From assembly GCF_002222635.1 (NCBI RefSeq), contig NZ_CP022415.1, positions 372,001-436,000 on the forward strand: a stretch of DNA of 64,000 bases, read 5' to 3'. The notes beneath the pieces were generated by a model. It was not told where the DNA came from, ran no database searches, and was given only the letters and a program-made list of their open reading frames with translations. Each line of letters opens with the position of its first letter. The first letter of the stretch is position 1. This stretch comes from Pseudosulfitobacter pseudonitzschiae. GTDB lineage: Bacteria; Pseudomonadota; Alphaproteobacteria; Rhodobacterales; Rhodobacteraceae. A program made the translations under genes and the position numbers. Below are positions 18,824 to 26,656 of this stretch, one piece after another.

Positions 18824-19893
18824 TGGTTGTCTCCAACTGCGCGCACGATCCGGCCGGGATAGAGCAGTTGCGCCCCGCGTCCCACCACCACTTCGTTTTC
18901 CTCCAACCCGCCCGACAGGATGATCCAGCCGGTCTGGTAGCGGTCTACGGTGATGGCCCGCAGCGCCACCGCCATTGTATCGGGGTCAACAACCCAAACC
19001 GCAGGACCATTCGCCGTGGCCGCCATTGCGGTATAGGGCAGGGCGATGCGAGGTGCGTCGGTCAGCGTCACGGTGCCACGGATGGCGTCGCCATAAGTGA
19101 TGGACGGCACAGAGTCGGGGATGGTGATCTTGATCGCAACGGTGCCTGCTGCAGGGTCCACCAGCGGCGAGATTTCGCGAACTTTACCGGTGAACTGCAC
19201 CTTGGGGTGGTCGATCAGGGCAAGGTCGATGTCCTTGACGGGGTGGGGCGTGGTTGTCAGCACTTCGGGTACGTCAAAGACTGCGTCGATCTTGCCACCC
19301 AAGGCTAGTTCCAGAACCGGTTGGGCCGCGCCCACGACCTGACCGGGTTCGGCCAGCCGCGCAATCACCGTGGCGTCCATCGGGGCGGTCAGTGTCGTGT
19401 CGTCCAGCGCCTTTTGCGCGCGATCAAGCTCGGCGTTGGCTTGGGTCAGCGCGCCCTCGGTGATACGCAGGGCGTCTTCGGCGCTGTCGCGGCTGATCCG
19501 CGTGGTGGCGCCGCGATCCAGCAAAGTGTTCTGGCGGTTCAGATCTTCGATGGCTTGCGCGTGGTTTGCCTTGGCGGTGGACAGGCCGGCCTGTGCGGCG
19601 CGCAAGGCCTGCGCCTGTTGCACGCTGTCCATCTGCGCCAGAACGGCACCCTGTTTGACGTGGTCGCCCTCTTCGGCTTGCAGTTGTGCGATACGACCGC
19701 CTGCGGGGAAGGATGCGCTGAGCGTGTTGCGCGCCACCACTTCGCCGGTCAGCGAAAAGGTCAGCGTCTGGGCGCTGCGGGTGGTGGTGAACAGTTCGAC
19801 CGCCAGCGGTTCTTCGGCCTGCGCGCACGGGGCAGTCAGGGCCAGCGCCACACCTAGTGACAGGACGCAAAGGCCACGTGTGAGAAGCATCAT
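18820..19893 (-). CDS. RND efflux periplasmic adaptor (membrane fusion protein), first of two
   Basis: A 357-residue HlyD/AcrA-type adaptor with a signal peptide (LTRGLCVLSLGVALALTAPCAQA). Its lipoyl half-motif is EEGDHVKQGAVLAQMDSVQQAQ. A coiled-coil hairpin follows near residues 85-150, then LTAPMDATVIARLAEPGQVVGA, and the C-terminal domain ends NEVVVGRGAQLLYPGRIVRAVGDNQ. It is a paralogue of the next gene but clearly diverged. Two adaptors feeding one pump suggest a heteromeric adaptor ring or alternative adaptors. Its start overlaps the marR stop, so the regulator and pump genes are co-transcribed. Confidence 0.93.
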   Translation of the reverse strand: MMLLTRGLCVLSLGVALALTAPCAQAEEPLAVELFTTTRSAQTLTFSLTGEVVARNTLSASFPAGGRIAQLQAEEGDHVKQGAVLAQMDSVQQAQALRAAQAGLSTAKANHAQAIEDLNRQNTLLDRGATTRISRDSAEDALRITEGALTQANAELDRAQKALDDTTLTAPMDATVIARLAEPGQVVGAAQPVLELALGGKIDAVFDVPEVLTTTPHPVKDIDLALIDHPKVQFTGKVREISPLVDPAAGTVAIKITIPDSVPSITYGDAIRGTVTLTDAPRIALPYTAMAATANGPAVWVVDPDTMAVALRAITVDRYQTGWIILSGGLEENEVVVGRGAQLLYPGRIVRAVGDNQ

Positions 19894-20330
19894 GGCGTCA
19901 CCTCTTCAAAGCAACAAGTATCGTTCATATTTGTCATCACCTTTTGCATCAAATTTGCAAAGATTTCGATTTCTTCGTCGTTCAGGCCGGTCAGTGCACG
20001 GAAACCTTCGGTTGCGGTGGCCATGACACGGGTCCGTAACGCGCGGCCTTCGTCAGTCAGGTCTAACAACCATGCGCGGCGGTCTTCCGGGTCACGGGTG
20101 CGCCGGATCAGACCGCTGTGTTCAAGCCGGTCGGCAATGGTGGTCAGAGTCGAAGGCAGAACCCGCATTTCATCAGCCAGCGCGCCCATGCGTTTGGGAT
20201 CAGACAACCGCACCAGCATGTGCAGGTCGTGGCGCGGCAGGTTAAGTTCGAACTCGACGGCCTGCACCCGTGTGTCCAAAGCAGTGTTCAGCGACTGGAT
20301 GCTGGTCGACAGAAAAATCTCTTTCGACAT
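19890..20330 (-). CDS. MarR-family transcriptional regulator
   Basis: A 146-residue winged-helix regulator. The core reads LPRHDLHMLVRLSDPKRMGALADEMRVLPSTLTTIADRLEHSGLIRRTRDPEDRRAWLLDLTDEG (in parts), with the wing DPEDRRAWLLDLT typical of MarR proteins. A C-terminal helix and NMNDTCCFEEVTP end it; the adjacent Cys pair could sense oxidants or metals, but that is a guess. First gene of the efflux operon, so likely an autorepressor that opens the pump in response to a small toxic compound. A perfect inverted repeat lies about 70 bases upstream. Confidence 0.92.
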   Translation of the reverse strand: MSKEIFLSTSIQSLNTALDTRVQAVEFELNLPRHDLHMLVRLSDPKRMGALADEMRVLPSTLTTIADRLEHSGLIRRTRDPEDRRAWLLDLTDEGRALRTRVMATATEGFRALTGLNDEEIEIFANLMQKVMTNMNDTCCFEEVTP

Positions 20331-20396
20331 TTATGCGATCCTCGGGGTGGAAGGGGATTGAAGCGGGTGACGTCGATCATGGCAATTTTAATTCAG

Positions 20397-20411
20397 AATA
20401 TGAAACATATT
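20397..20411. promoter_or_regulatory. Candidate MarR operator, AATATG-AAA-CATATT
   Basis: A perfect 6-base inverted repeat with a 3-base spacer in AT-rich DNA, 66 bases upstream of the marR-type start. Size and AT content suit a MarR dimer. Assignment is by position only. Confidence 0.5.
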
Positions 20412-20481
20412 TTTCCCGAAGTAAATGGCACATCTTACCAGAAGTCCTGAAAAGTGACCGCTGTTAGACCCATGATTGAAT

Positions 20482-20507
20482 GGCCGCTTCTCTATCGCGG
20501 CCTTTTT
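20482..20507 (+). terminator. Rho-independent terminator, plus orientation, with no obvious gene upstream
   Basis: GGCCGC (20482-20487) pairs with GCGGCC (20497-20502), then TTTTTAG. The T run is on the plus strand, yet the nearest upstream gene (marR) runs the other way. In the minus direction it follows the ArsR-rhodanese stop but lacks a T tract. Confidence 0.6.
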
Positions 20508-20512
20508 AGTAC

Positions 20513-21175
20513 TTAGCCGGTTGTTGCAACCTTCCGTCCGTCCTTGCGCCATTCTGGCAACCCGCCCTCAAGCCGCCGGGCGGCCAAACCACGCTTGCGC
20601 AAAGCGGTCACCGCCTGATGGGCATAGATGCAGTAGGGGCCCCGGCAGTAGGCGACGATTTCCGTAGTCGGGTCGAGCGTTGGGAGGATCCGCTCCAGAT
20701 CGGCCAGCGTCGCGTTGCGGGCACCGGGAATGTGCGCGCTCGCGTATTCGTCGGCGGGGCGCACGTCGAGAACCGTCACGGAACCTTCGGCAAGTCGCGC
20801 TGCAAGCTCATCGCGGCTAACCGGCTTAGGCGCCTCTTCACCTTCTGACAGACCGCGCAGTATCTGCTCGACCTTGGCAAGGTTCCGCTCGGCGAGCAAA
20901 CGCAAGAGGTCCATCAGCTCCAGCGTATTCGTATCCGTCAGCTGGTAGATCACCGCTTTTCCTTCGCGGTGGCTGGTCACTAACCCAGACCGGCGCAACT
21001 GCTGCAAATGCTGGGAGCAGTTGGCGACGGTCAGCCCGGTCTTTTCCGCCAGACCTTCCACGCCCCGCTCTCCCTGAGCCAATTGTTCGAGCAGCATCAG
21101 CCGCCCCGGGGCGGACAGGGCGCGCGCAACGAGGGCGTACTCTTCGAGAAGGGCCATTTTGGGGCTGATTGACAC
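20513..21175 (-). CDS. ArsR/SmtB-type regulator fused to a rhodanese domain
   Basis: A 220-residue two-domain protein. Residues about 5-95 are an ArsR winged helix (ALSAPGRLMLLEQLAQGERGVEGLAEKTGL, then SQHLQQLRRSGLVTSHREGKAVIYQL). Residues about 120-218 are a rhodanese domain (VTVLDVRPADEYASAHIPGARN) with active-site loop CRGPYCIYA, so two Cys flank the loop. I chose GTG 21175 because AGGAG lies 8 bases upstream; the longer frame to 21250 has no such site. The fusion suggests a DNA-binding sensor of sulfide or persulfide. It is divergent from the sterol-desaturase/MFS pair and probably regulates it. An imperfect repeat TCAATTAC/TCACTTGA lies between them. Confidence 0.9.
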   Translation of the reverse strand: MSISPKMALLEEYALVARALSAPGRLMLLEQLAQGERGVEGLAEKTGLTVANCSQHLQQLRRSGLVTSHREGKAVIYQLTDTNTLELMDLLRLLAERNLAKVEQILRGLSEGEEAPKPVSRDELAARLAEGSVTVLDVRPADEYASAHIPGARNATLADLERILPTLDPTTEIVAYCRGPYCIYAHQAVTALRKRGLAARRLEGGLPEWRKDGRKVATTG

Positions 21176-21261
21176 AAGCTGTCTCCTGAGATTAGAACAA
21201 TCAAGTGAGTAATTGAATGATAGCGAATCTTTCGCACTGTGCAACCCCAAGGGTCATAGTC

Positions 21262-22116
21262 ATGTCCGAAACCATCCTTTCTGCCGAACCCGCGATCCGC
21301 CTGTCCATTTTTCTGGGCATTCTGGCGGCGATGGCGCTGTGGGAGGTCGCGGCCCCGCGGCGGCGGCGTGACATTCCGCGTGTGATCCGCTGGACCAACA
21401 ACCTTGGTCTTGTGGTTCTGGATACCGTGATCCTGCGGCTGAGCTTTCCGATTGTCGCGGTGGGCCTTGCCGTCATGGCGGAGGACAAGGGCTGGGGTCT
21501 GCTCAACAACCTTGGCGTACCGGTTTGGCTGGCCATTATGGCTTCGATGTTGCTGCTCGATCTGGCGATCTATCTTCAGCACGTCATGTTCCACGCAATC
21601 CCCGCTCTCTGGCGGCTGCACAGGATGCACCACGCCGATCTTGATTTCGACACGACTACTGGGCTGCGGTTTCATCCCGTTGAAATCCTGATCTCGATGG
21701 GAATCAAGCTGGTTGTGGTCGCGGCCCTCGGCCCGCCCGCCATCGCAGTTCTGTTGTTCGAGGTGCTTTTGAACGCCACCGCGCTCTTCAATCACGCCAA
21801 CATTGACCTGCCGCGGCCCGTTGACCGTATACTGCGCCTGTTCGTCGTGACACCCGATATGCACCGCGTCCACCATTCCGTCGACCCGCGCGAGACCAAC
21901 TCGAATTACGGCTTCAACCTGCCGTGGTGGGACCGGCTGTTGGGCACCTATATCGCCCAGCCCGCCAAGGGGCATGAGGGCATGGCGATCGGGATCGAGC
22001 AGTTCCGCACGCGGCGCGATCTTTGGCTCGACTGGATGCTGATCCAACCTTTGCGCGGCCCCGCGTCGGGCCACGCGCTCGATCCACGCATTACCATGAA
22101 GGAACCCACCGAATGA
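21262..22116 (+). CDS. Sterol desaturase / fatty-acid hydroxylase family membrane protein
   Basis: A 284-residue integral-membrane di-iron enzyme of the FA_hydroxylase family. The histidine clusters are complete: HVMFH and HRMHH in the middle, a following FHPVE, and HRVHH late. Four or so hydrophobic segments surround them (ILAAMALWEVA, LSFPIVAVGLAVM, WLAIMASMLLLDLAIY). I prefer ATG 21262 over the in-frame ATG 21217, because the family starts near the first membrane segment. It overlaps the MFS gene start (ATGA). The substrate is unknown; the neighbours (rhodanese regulator, DsrE remnant) hint at a sulfur-linked rather than sterol role. Confidence 0.9.
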   Translation: MSETILSAEPAIRLSIFLGILAAMALWEVAAPRRRRDIPRVIRWTNNLGLVVLDTVILRLSFPIVAVGLAVMAEDKGWGLLNNLGVPVWLAIMASMLLLDLAIYLQHVMFHAIPALWRLHRMHHADLDFDTTTGLRFHPVEILISMGIKLVVVAALGPPAIAVLLFEVLLNATALFNHANIDLPRPVDRILRLFVVTPDMHRVHHSVDPRETNSNYGFNLPWWDRLLGTYIAQPAKGHEGMAIGIEQFRTRRDLWLDWMLIQPLRGPASGHALDPRITMKEPTE

Positions 22117-23432
22117 CGGAAAACCAGCTTCAACGTGGTATCCGCGAGAACAAGGGCCAGGTCGCGCATCAGTTGATCCAGGTGATGCTCGTGGGCTTCG
22201 CCATCGGCATGACCCGCACGGTTGTCCCCGCATTGGCCGAAAGCGAATTCGGGCTCGAACGGGGCTCGTTCTTGTTGCTGGCCTCCTTCGTCGTGGCCTT
22301 CGGCGCCGTCAAGGCGGTGATGAACTTTGTCGCCGGACGCTGGTCCGAGCGGATCGGGCGCAAGCGGGTTCTGTTCTGGGGCTGGGTCGTGGCGCTGCCG
22401 ATTCCTGTGATGATCTGGTATGCGCCCGACTGGAACTGGATCGTGGTCGCTACGGTGCTGCTGGGCGTCAATCAGGGGCTCTGCTGGTCGATGACGCAGA
22501 CGGCAAAGCTCGACGTCACCAAGGCCGAGGAACGCGGTCTGACAATGGGGCTGAACGAATTTTCGGGCTATGTGGGCGTGGCAATCGCGGGCATCCTGAC
22601 TGCATATACAGCCGAAGCCTTGGGCGCGCGCGTGGGCCTGCTAATCTTCGGCATGGTCGTGGTGCTACTGGCGCTGGTTCTGACCGTGGTCTGGGTCAAG
22701 GATACGCTGCCATGGGCCATGGCCGAAACCGCCGCGCATAAGGCGACGCCACCAAATTCATTGCCGCGCTATCCGCAAGACGTTTCGGAAAACCCGACAA
22801 CGGGCGAGGTGTTCGCACTGATGAGCTGGCGTGATCGGCGCCTCTTTGCGATCAGTCAGGCAGGGCTTGTCGAGAAGTTTGTTGATGCGCTGGTCTGGGC
22901 GCTGTTCCCCGTTTTCCTCGTGGGAAAGGGCGCAAGCCTGACCGAGGTCGGCTGGATCGTCGGCGTCTACGGTTTTGTCTGGGGCGGCTCGCAGTTGTTC
23001 GCCGGGCGGCTGTCGGACCATGTCGGACGATTCTGGCCCAATGTGCTGGGCATGTGGATCTGCGGTTCGGGCGTGGCGATGGTGGTGCTGGGTTCGGGCG
23101 CGCTCTGGTGGTCGGTCTCGGCAGGCGTGGCGGGCTTTGGCATGGCGCTGCTTTATCCGAACCTTTCGGCGGCAGTGGCCGACATCACGCCACCCGCGTG
23201 GCGCGGATCGGCCATCGGGGTCTACCGCTTCTGGCGCGATCTCGGCTATGCCATCGGCGCGCTTGGCCTTGGACTCGCCGCCAACCTGTCCGGGGCGGCC
23301 GAGGCGGCCTTCTGGTTCGTTGCGATTTCGATGTTCGTTTCCGGCGGCCTGCTGTTCTGGCTTGGCGCAGAAACGCACCCGCGTCTCAACCCCGCGCCTC
23401 GACCGGAACCCGCATCGACATGCGCACCCTGA
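22113..23432 (+). CDS. MFS transporter
   Basis: A 439-residue carrier with about twelve membrane segments. The loop-2 motif is present as AGRWSERIGRKRVLFWG, and its repeat in the second half is AGRLSDHVGRFWPNVLG. The ATG overlaps the desaturase stop, so the two are translated together. Followed 14 bases later by a broken DsrE gene, so the original unit was probably desaturase - MFS - DsrE. Substrate unknown. The tail after residue 425 is Pro-rich and ends with a lone Cys. Confidence 0.9.
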   Translation: MTENQLQRGIRENKGQVAHQLIQVMLVGFAIGMTRTVVPALAESEFGLERGSFLLLASFVVAFGAVKAVMNFVAGRWSERIGRKRVLFWGWVVALPIPVMIWYAPDWNWIVVATVLLGVNQGLCWSMTQTAKLDVTKAEERGLTMGLNEFSGYVGVAIAGILTAYTAEALGARVGLLIFGMVVVLLALVLTVVWVKDTLPWAMAETAAHKATPPNSLPRYPQDVSENPTTGEVFALMSWRDRRLFAISQAGLVEKFVDALVWALFPVFLVGKGASLTEVGWIVGVYGFVWGGSQLFAGRLSDHVGRFWPNVLGMWICGSGVAMVVLGSGALWWSVSAGVAGFGMALLYPNLSAAVADITPPAWRGSAIGVYRFWRDLGYAIGALGLGLAANLSGAAEAAFWFVAISMFVSGGLLFWLGAETHPRLNPAPRPEPASTCAP

Positions 23433-23446
23433 ACTGAGGATAAACC

Positions 23447-23730
23447 ATGAAACATCTGATCCTTTTGAACGATCCGCCTTACGGCACCGAGCGCAGCTTT
23501 AACGGCTTGCGCATGGCCCACGCCTGGCCAGGAACGGCCCCGTGGCCGAGATCACCGTCTTCTTGATGGCCGACGCTGGCCGCCAACAAGGTGCTGGTGT
23601 TCTGATGGTGAAGACGCTCGCGCATACCGCCCGAGCACGCTTCGGGTCGCAGGACGGTCGAACGTTGTTGTCATGCAGAGCGGCTTCAATGGATGACGAC
23701 AGGACGCGGCTTACAAACCTTAACTGTTAA
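23447..23730 (+). pseudogene. DsrE/DsrF-like family protein, frameshifted
   Basis: ATG 23447 opens a frame reading MKHLILLNDPPYGTERSFNGLRMAHA, the N-terminus of a small DsrE-family sulfur-relay protein. At about 23525 the family continuation (LARNGPVAEITVFLMADA) moves to the next frame, as if one base were lost in the run GCCTGGCC. The second frame stays open to 23730, but after ADA it no longer resembles the family and the usual Cys-containing C-terminus is missing. Non-functional as read, unless the single-base loss is a sequencing error; the divergent tail argues for real decay. Confidence 0.7.
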
Positions 23731-23792
23731 TCCGCGTTGAGACAGAAAGATCAGCGCACAAAGGATCAGACTGGTCGCCAATCAGGCAAAGG

Positions 23793-24329
23793 TCAGCCTG
23801 CTCTCTCGTTGCGGCGTCGGGCCAGTTCGCGGTAAAGCGCCTCGCGGGCGACGCCCAATTCATTCGCAACATCCTGCCAGTGGCCTTTCTGTGGCAGATG
23901 GTTTCCTTCCCCAAGCCACGCATCCAACCTGTCTGCTACCTTGGGCAGAGACCGAATTTCTGATCGGAATCGCGCTGCCTGAACCCCGCGGGCCAGCGTT
24001 GCGGCCCAGCTGGCGGCGAAACCTGCATCCGCTGCCAGAGCAGACAGGAAAACGGGTTTGGGCAGCGCCAGAACGACACAGTCCGTCGCGGCAGTCGCGT
24101 CGCAATGGTATCTGTCGGAATAGGCTGACGCTTCGGCCACGATCATGCCCGGCATCGCCCGTTGCAGAACCAGTTCCGCGCCATGCACCGTATGGCGGCA
24201 CAAATGGACTTGCCCCGCATTTACCATGAACATCTCGGACACGGGCGCCGCGCTGCGGAACAGAACAGCTCCCGCTGAGAGTTGAACGGATCGTGATCCG
24301 GTGAACAGGGTTTCCAAGCCTTGCGACAT
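23793..24329 (-). CDS. Crp/Fnr-family transcriptional regulator
   Basis: A regulator of about 178 residues. The N-terminal cyclic-nucleotide-binding-like beta roll reads VQLSAGAVLFRSAAPVSEMFMVNAGQVHLCR. A dimer helix follows, then a C-terminal helix-turn-helix (KGHWQDVANELGVAREALYRELARR). The four-Cys cluster of true Fnr is absent, and so are the Arg/Ser signature residues for cAMP. I chose ATG 24329; ATG 24341 and TTG 24365 are in frame and no start has a strong ribosome site. It is transcribed away from the acetolactate-decarboxylase-like gene with only about 70 bases between starts, so control of that gene is likely. Confidence 0.87.
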   Translation of the reverse strand: MSQGLETLFTGSRSVQLSAGAVLFRSAAPVSEMFMVNAGQVHLCRHTVHGAELVLQRAMPGMIVAEASAYSDRYHCDATAATDCVVLALPKPVFLSALAADAGFAASWAATLARGVQAARFRSEIRSLPKVADRLDAWLGEGNHLPQKGHWQDVANELGVAREALYRELARRRNERAG

Positions 24330-24397
24330 GATTGCGATCATATGGCATGGGCAGCGGGCCTGCAATAAAGGTGCAACCGGAACCGCGAGAATAACCT

Positions 24398-25603
24398 ATG
24401 AAACTGATCCCACTGACGTTGTTTGCTGTAACCTTGCCTTGCTTTACCTTTGCGCAGGAACTGACGGCCCACGGCAATTTCCGTCACATGATACACTCGG
24501 GCGAAACCGATGGCACGATTGCCCTCGACACGCTGACCGCCCCTTCAGCATGGGGTCTGGGCGCCATCGCCGGCCTGCGTGGTGAGATATTGATCCGTGA
24601 CGGTGCAATCCTGGTCAGCCGTGGTGATGACGCGCACGCCCGTGTCGCGCCACCCGAGGCAGGTGAGGAAGCTGTCGTACTGGCCTATGGCACCGTTACG
24701 GACTGGCAGAAGATCGAGATCCCGCATGACATGGCGCCCGATCGTCTGACCCACTTCATTGAAATACAGGCGCAAAGCATCGGCCTTGATCTTGACGGCG
24801 GGTCTCCAATCCGCGTGCAGGGCAGCTTTCCCCATCTGGTCTGGCATGTGGTGACGGGCGAGGCATCGGCGCAAGGCGCAGATGGAGGGCATGGCAGGGG
24901 ACATTCCAATATCCAGTCCGGGATGAACATCTACGACGAAGCGGGGACGACTGGCGAGATCGTTGGCGTTTACACGGGCGCCGCACTGGAGGGTATCGCC
25001 TCGCATCCGGGCAAGAAACTGCATCTGCATTTTGTCTCTTCGGACGGGATGCGTTCCGGCCATGTGGACGAGATCACGATCCCCGCAGGTGCTGCGCTGT
25101 TGCTTCCCAAAGCCCAGCAAGCCGCAGCGCTTGATCCCGCCGTGCATGATCCCGCTCCCGCCTTGCGTGAAGGCGGGCAATCAGCTTTTGCCGCGCTTCA
25201 GGAAATCACGGTCGCGCTGATGGCCGATCCCGCAACGGATTGGAGCAAGGTGGATATCGAAGCCCTGCGCCGTCACCTGATCGAAATGGACAACGTCACG
25301 CTGCGGGCCGATGTCACCCGCGAAAAGATCGACGAAGGGGCGCGTTTCGTCGTGACTTCCGCGAATCCTGACGTCACGGCTTCGATCCGCGCAATGGTGC
25401 CGGCGCATGTGGCCACAATGAACGGAGTGGAAGGCTGGGCTATGCAGGTTGAAGAGGTCGAGGGCGGCGTCATCATGACCGTCACCGGACCCGACACCGC
25501 ACGCATTCGGGGGCTTGGCTTCATCGGTCTGATGACGGTTGGGATGCACCATCAGGCCCATCATATGGCGCTGGCTTCGGGCCGGAGCCAGCACGATCAC
25601 TGA
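24398..25603 (+). CDS. Exported alpha-acetolactate-decarboxylase-like protein with an extra C-terminal domain
   Basis: A 401-residue protein with a signal peptide (LIPLTLFAVTLPCFTFAQ). Residues about 25-245 resemble alpha-acetolactate decarboxylase: GAIAGLRGEILIRDG with Glu63, and HLHFVSSDGMRSGH giving His209, His211 and His222. That His spacing (2 and 11) is the same as the zinc ligands of the Bacillus enzyme. Residues about 255-401 form a second domain I cannot name, ending in a His/Met-rich stretch (VGMHHQAHHMALASG). Classical acetolactate decarboxylases are cytoplasmic-type single-domain proteins of about 240-290 residues, so export and the added domain are unusual. A divergent Crp/Fnr gene and a wrecked metallo-hydrolase gene flank it. 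Confidence 0.75.
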   Translation: MKLIPLTLFAVTLPCFTFAQELTAHGNFRHMIHSGETDGTIALDTLTAPSAWGLGAIAGLRGEILIRDGAILVSRGDDAHARVAPPEAGEEAVVLAYGTVTDWQKIEIPHDMAPDRLTHFIEIQAQSIGLDLDGGSPIRVQGSFPHLVWHVVTGEASAQGADGGHGRGHSNIQSGMNIYDEAGTTGEIVGVYTGAALEGIASHPGKKLHLHFVSSDGMRSGHVDEITIPAGAALLLPKAQQAAALDPAVHDPAPALREGGQSAFAALQEITVALMADPATDWSKVDIEALRRHLIEMDNVTLRADVTREKIDEGARFVVTSANPDVTASIRAMVPAHVATMNGVEGWAMQVEEVEGGVIMTVTGPDTARIRGLGFIGLMTVGMHHQAHHMALASGRSQHDH

Positions 25604-25612
25604 GGGTTTTCT

Positions 25613-26026
25613 GTGACGCAAATTGTCTTGACCCTTGCCGCGCTTTTCTTGCCATTGCTCGACACCCAAGCCGCGTTCACCGGCGAATTCGACTAGGTCG
25701 GTCGAATTCAGGGCGTGATGGAGTTTTTGGACAGGGCCAAGTGGCCGGACAGCGTCGCCGCCATCGAGGCGCTGAACTCACAGCTTTATTGTCCCCCGAC
25801 ACAGCCCCTGACGACCTTGGCGCAGGCACGGGCAGGCACACGCAACTATCTGCAAGATCTGCGGGACAGGATGCGCGCCCATATTGACGACGGCGCGGGC
25901 GTCATCGGTTCCGTCGATGTTGACCGCTCGGCCTTTTTCTATCCGGAGCAGTTTGATGCCTTGGCGGGTCGCAACGCTCAGGCGAACTGGCTGCGCCTGC
26001 AAGGTGCTGAAGATACGTCAGAATGA
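25613..26026 (+). pseudogene. Gutted exported metallo-beta-lactamase-like gene with an in-frame stop
   Basis: GTG 25613 opens a signal peptide (IVLTLAALFLPLLDTQAAF). The frame continues to an in-frame TAG at 25694-25696 and then stays open for 110 codons to 26026. The downstream part (VMEFLDRAKWPDSVAAIEAL, then RNYLQDLRDRMRAHIDDGAGV and a late ALAGRNAQANW) reads like the C-terminal tail of exported MBL-fold hydrolases. The whole catalytic domain with HxHxDH is missing between the two parts. So this looks like an internal deletion plus a nonsense mutation. Family assignment is by tail pattern only. It begins 9 bases after the acetolactate-decarboxylase-like gene. Confidence 0.55.
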
Positions 26027-26656
26027 CAACGTGATCGTCAGCTTTCGCCTATCCCGAATTCAGATCGAGCATCTGTGGAGAGATCATAGATTTCGCCTCG
26101 CTTCAGACGCCAAATCGCGCGCTGGGCGTGGCGTGAGCTAGTTCTGGCCAGTACCTGTGGTCATTCACAATATTCTCACATGATCGAATTTCGCACACTC
26201 AATAACAGCAACTCCGTCTTGGAACTTTCCCCATTTCCCAGGGCGGTGCAACATCACAAAGGAAAGCCCCTTCTGACCAAAAGGGGAAAAACTAAGGAAT
26301 TTCCCCGCGCAACTGTTCCATGAGCAGATGCCGTTTTGCATCCTTGAAGTGGACCATTTCTCAAACGCCCTTCTGGACGAACGACCCTTCGAAAATGGGA
26401 TGTCTGGCTCAATGCCGAACTCGAAGCCGGATTGCCTGAAAAGCAGATCTTGGGGCTGTTCTATGGTGAGGGGCCGGATTGGGGCAACGCCGGCTGGCGG
26501 GAGATGGCGGTGAGTGTCGGCAGTCACCTCAATCTTGTGATTCAGGCGCGATAGAATAAGCACTCAACCGATCCGGTCTTGGTGAAAGCCATCGCAGTGA
26601 CCAGCCTTTGGACACTGACGTTCGGAACGCCATCCTTGGGTTTCGATGACTCCAAG
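26027..26656. other. Largely non-coding stretch
   Basis: About 630 bases between the MBL remnant and the VOC gene, visibly more AT-rich than its neighbours. The only coding-like trace is the short frame at 26348-26554, described separately. I see no tRNA, repeat array or clear terminator. Confidence 0.5.
26348..26554 (+). pseudogene. Possible C-terminal remnant of an unknown gene
   Basis: The frame opens just after a TGA and has no start codon near its beginning. It reads TTLRKWDVWLNAELEAGLPE, then KQILGLFYGEGPDWGNAGWR, and ends HLNLVIQAR before TAG. The regular Trp/Gly/Leu content looks like real protein rather than chance, but I cannot assign it; a weak likeness to DUF2285 was considered. 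No upstream part of such a gene is visible. Confidence 0.3.

Noticed and set aside
21217-21261. An upstream start for the first sterol-desaturase-like gene
   Set aside because: The extra 15 residues have no family match and no better ribosome site than ATG 21262.
26165-26563. A 132-codon minus-strand frame in the A/T-rich gap
   Set aside because: No signal peptide, family motif or ribosome site; the opposite strand holds the more protein-like fragment.
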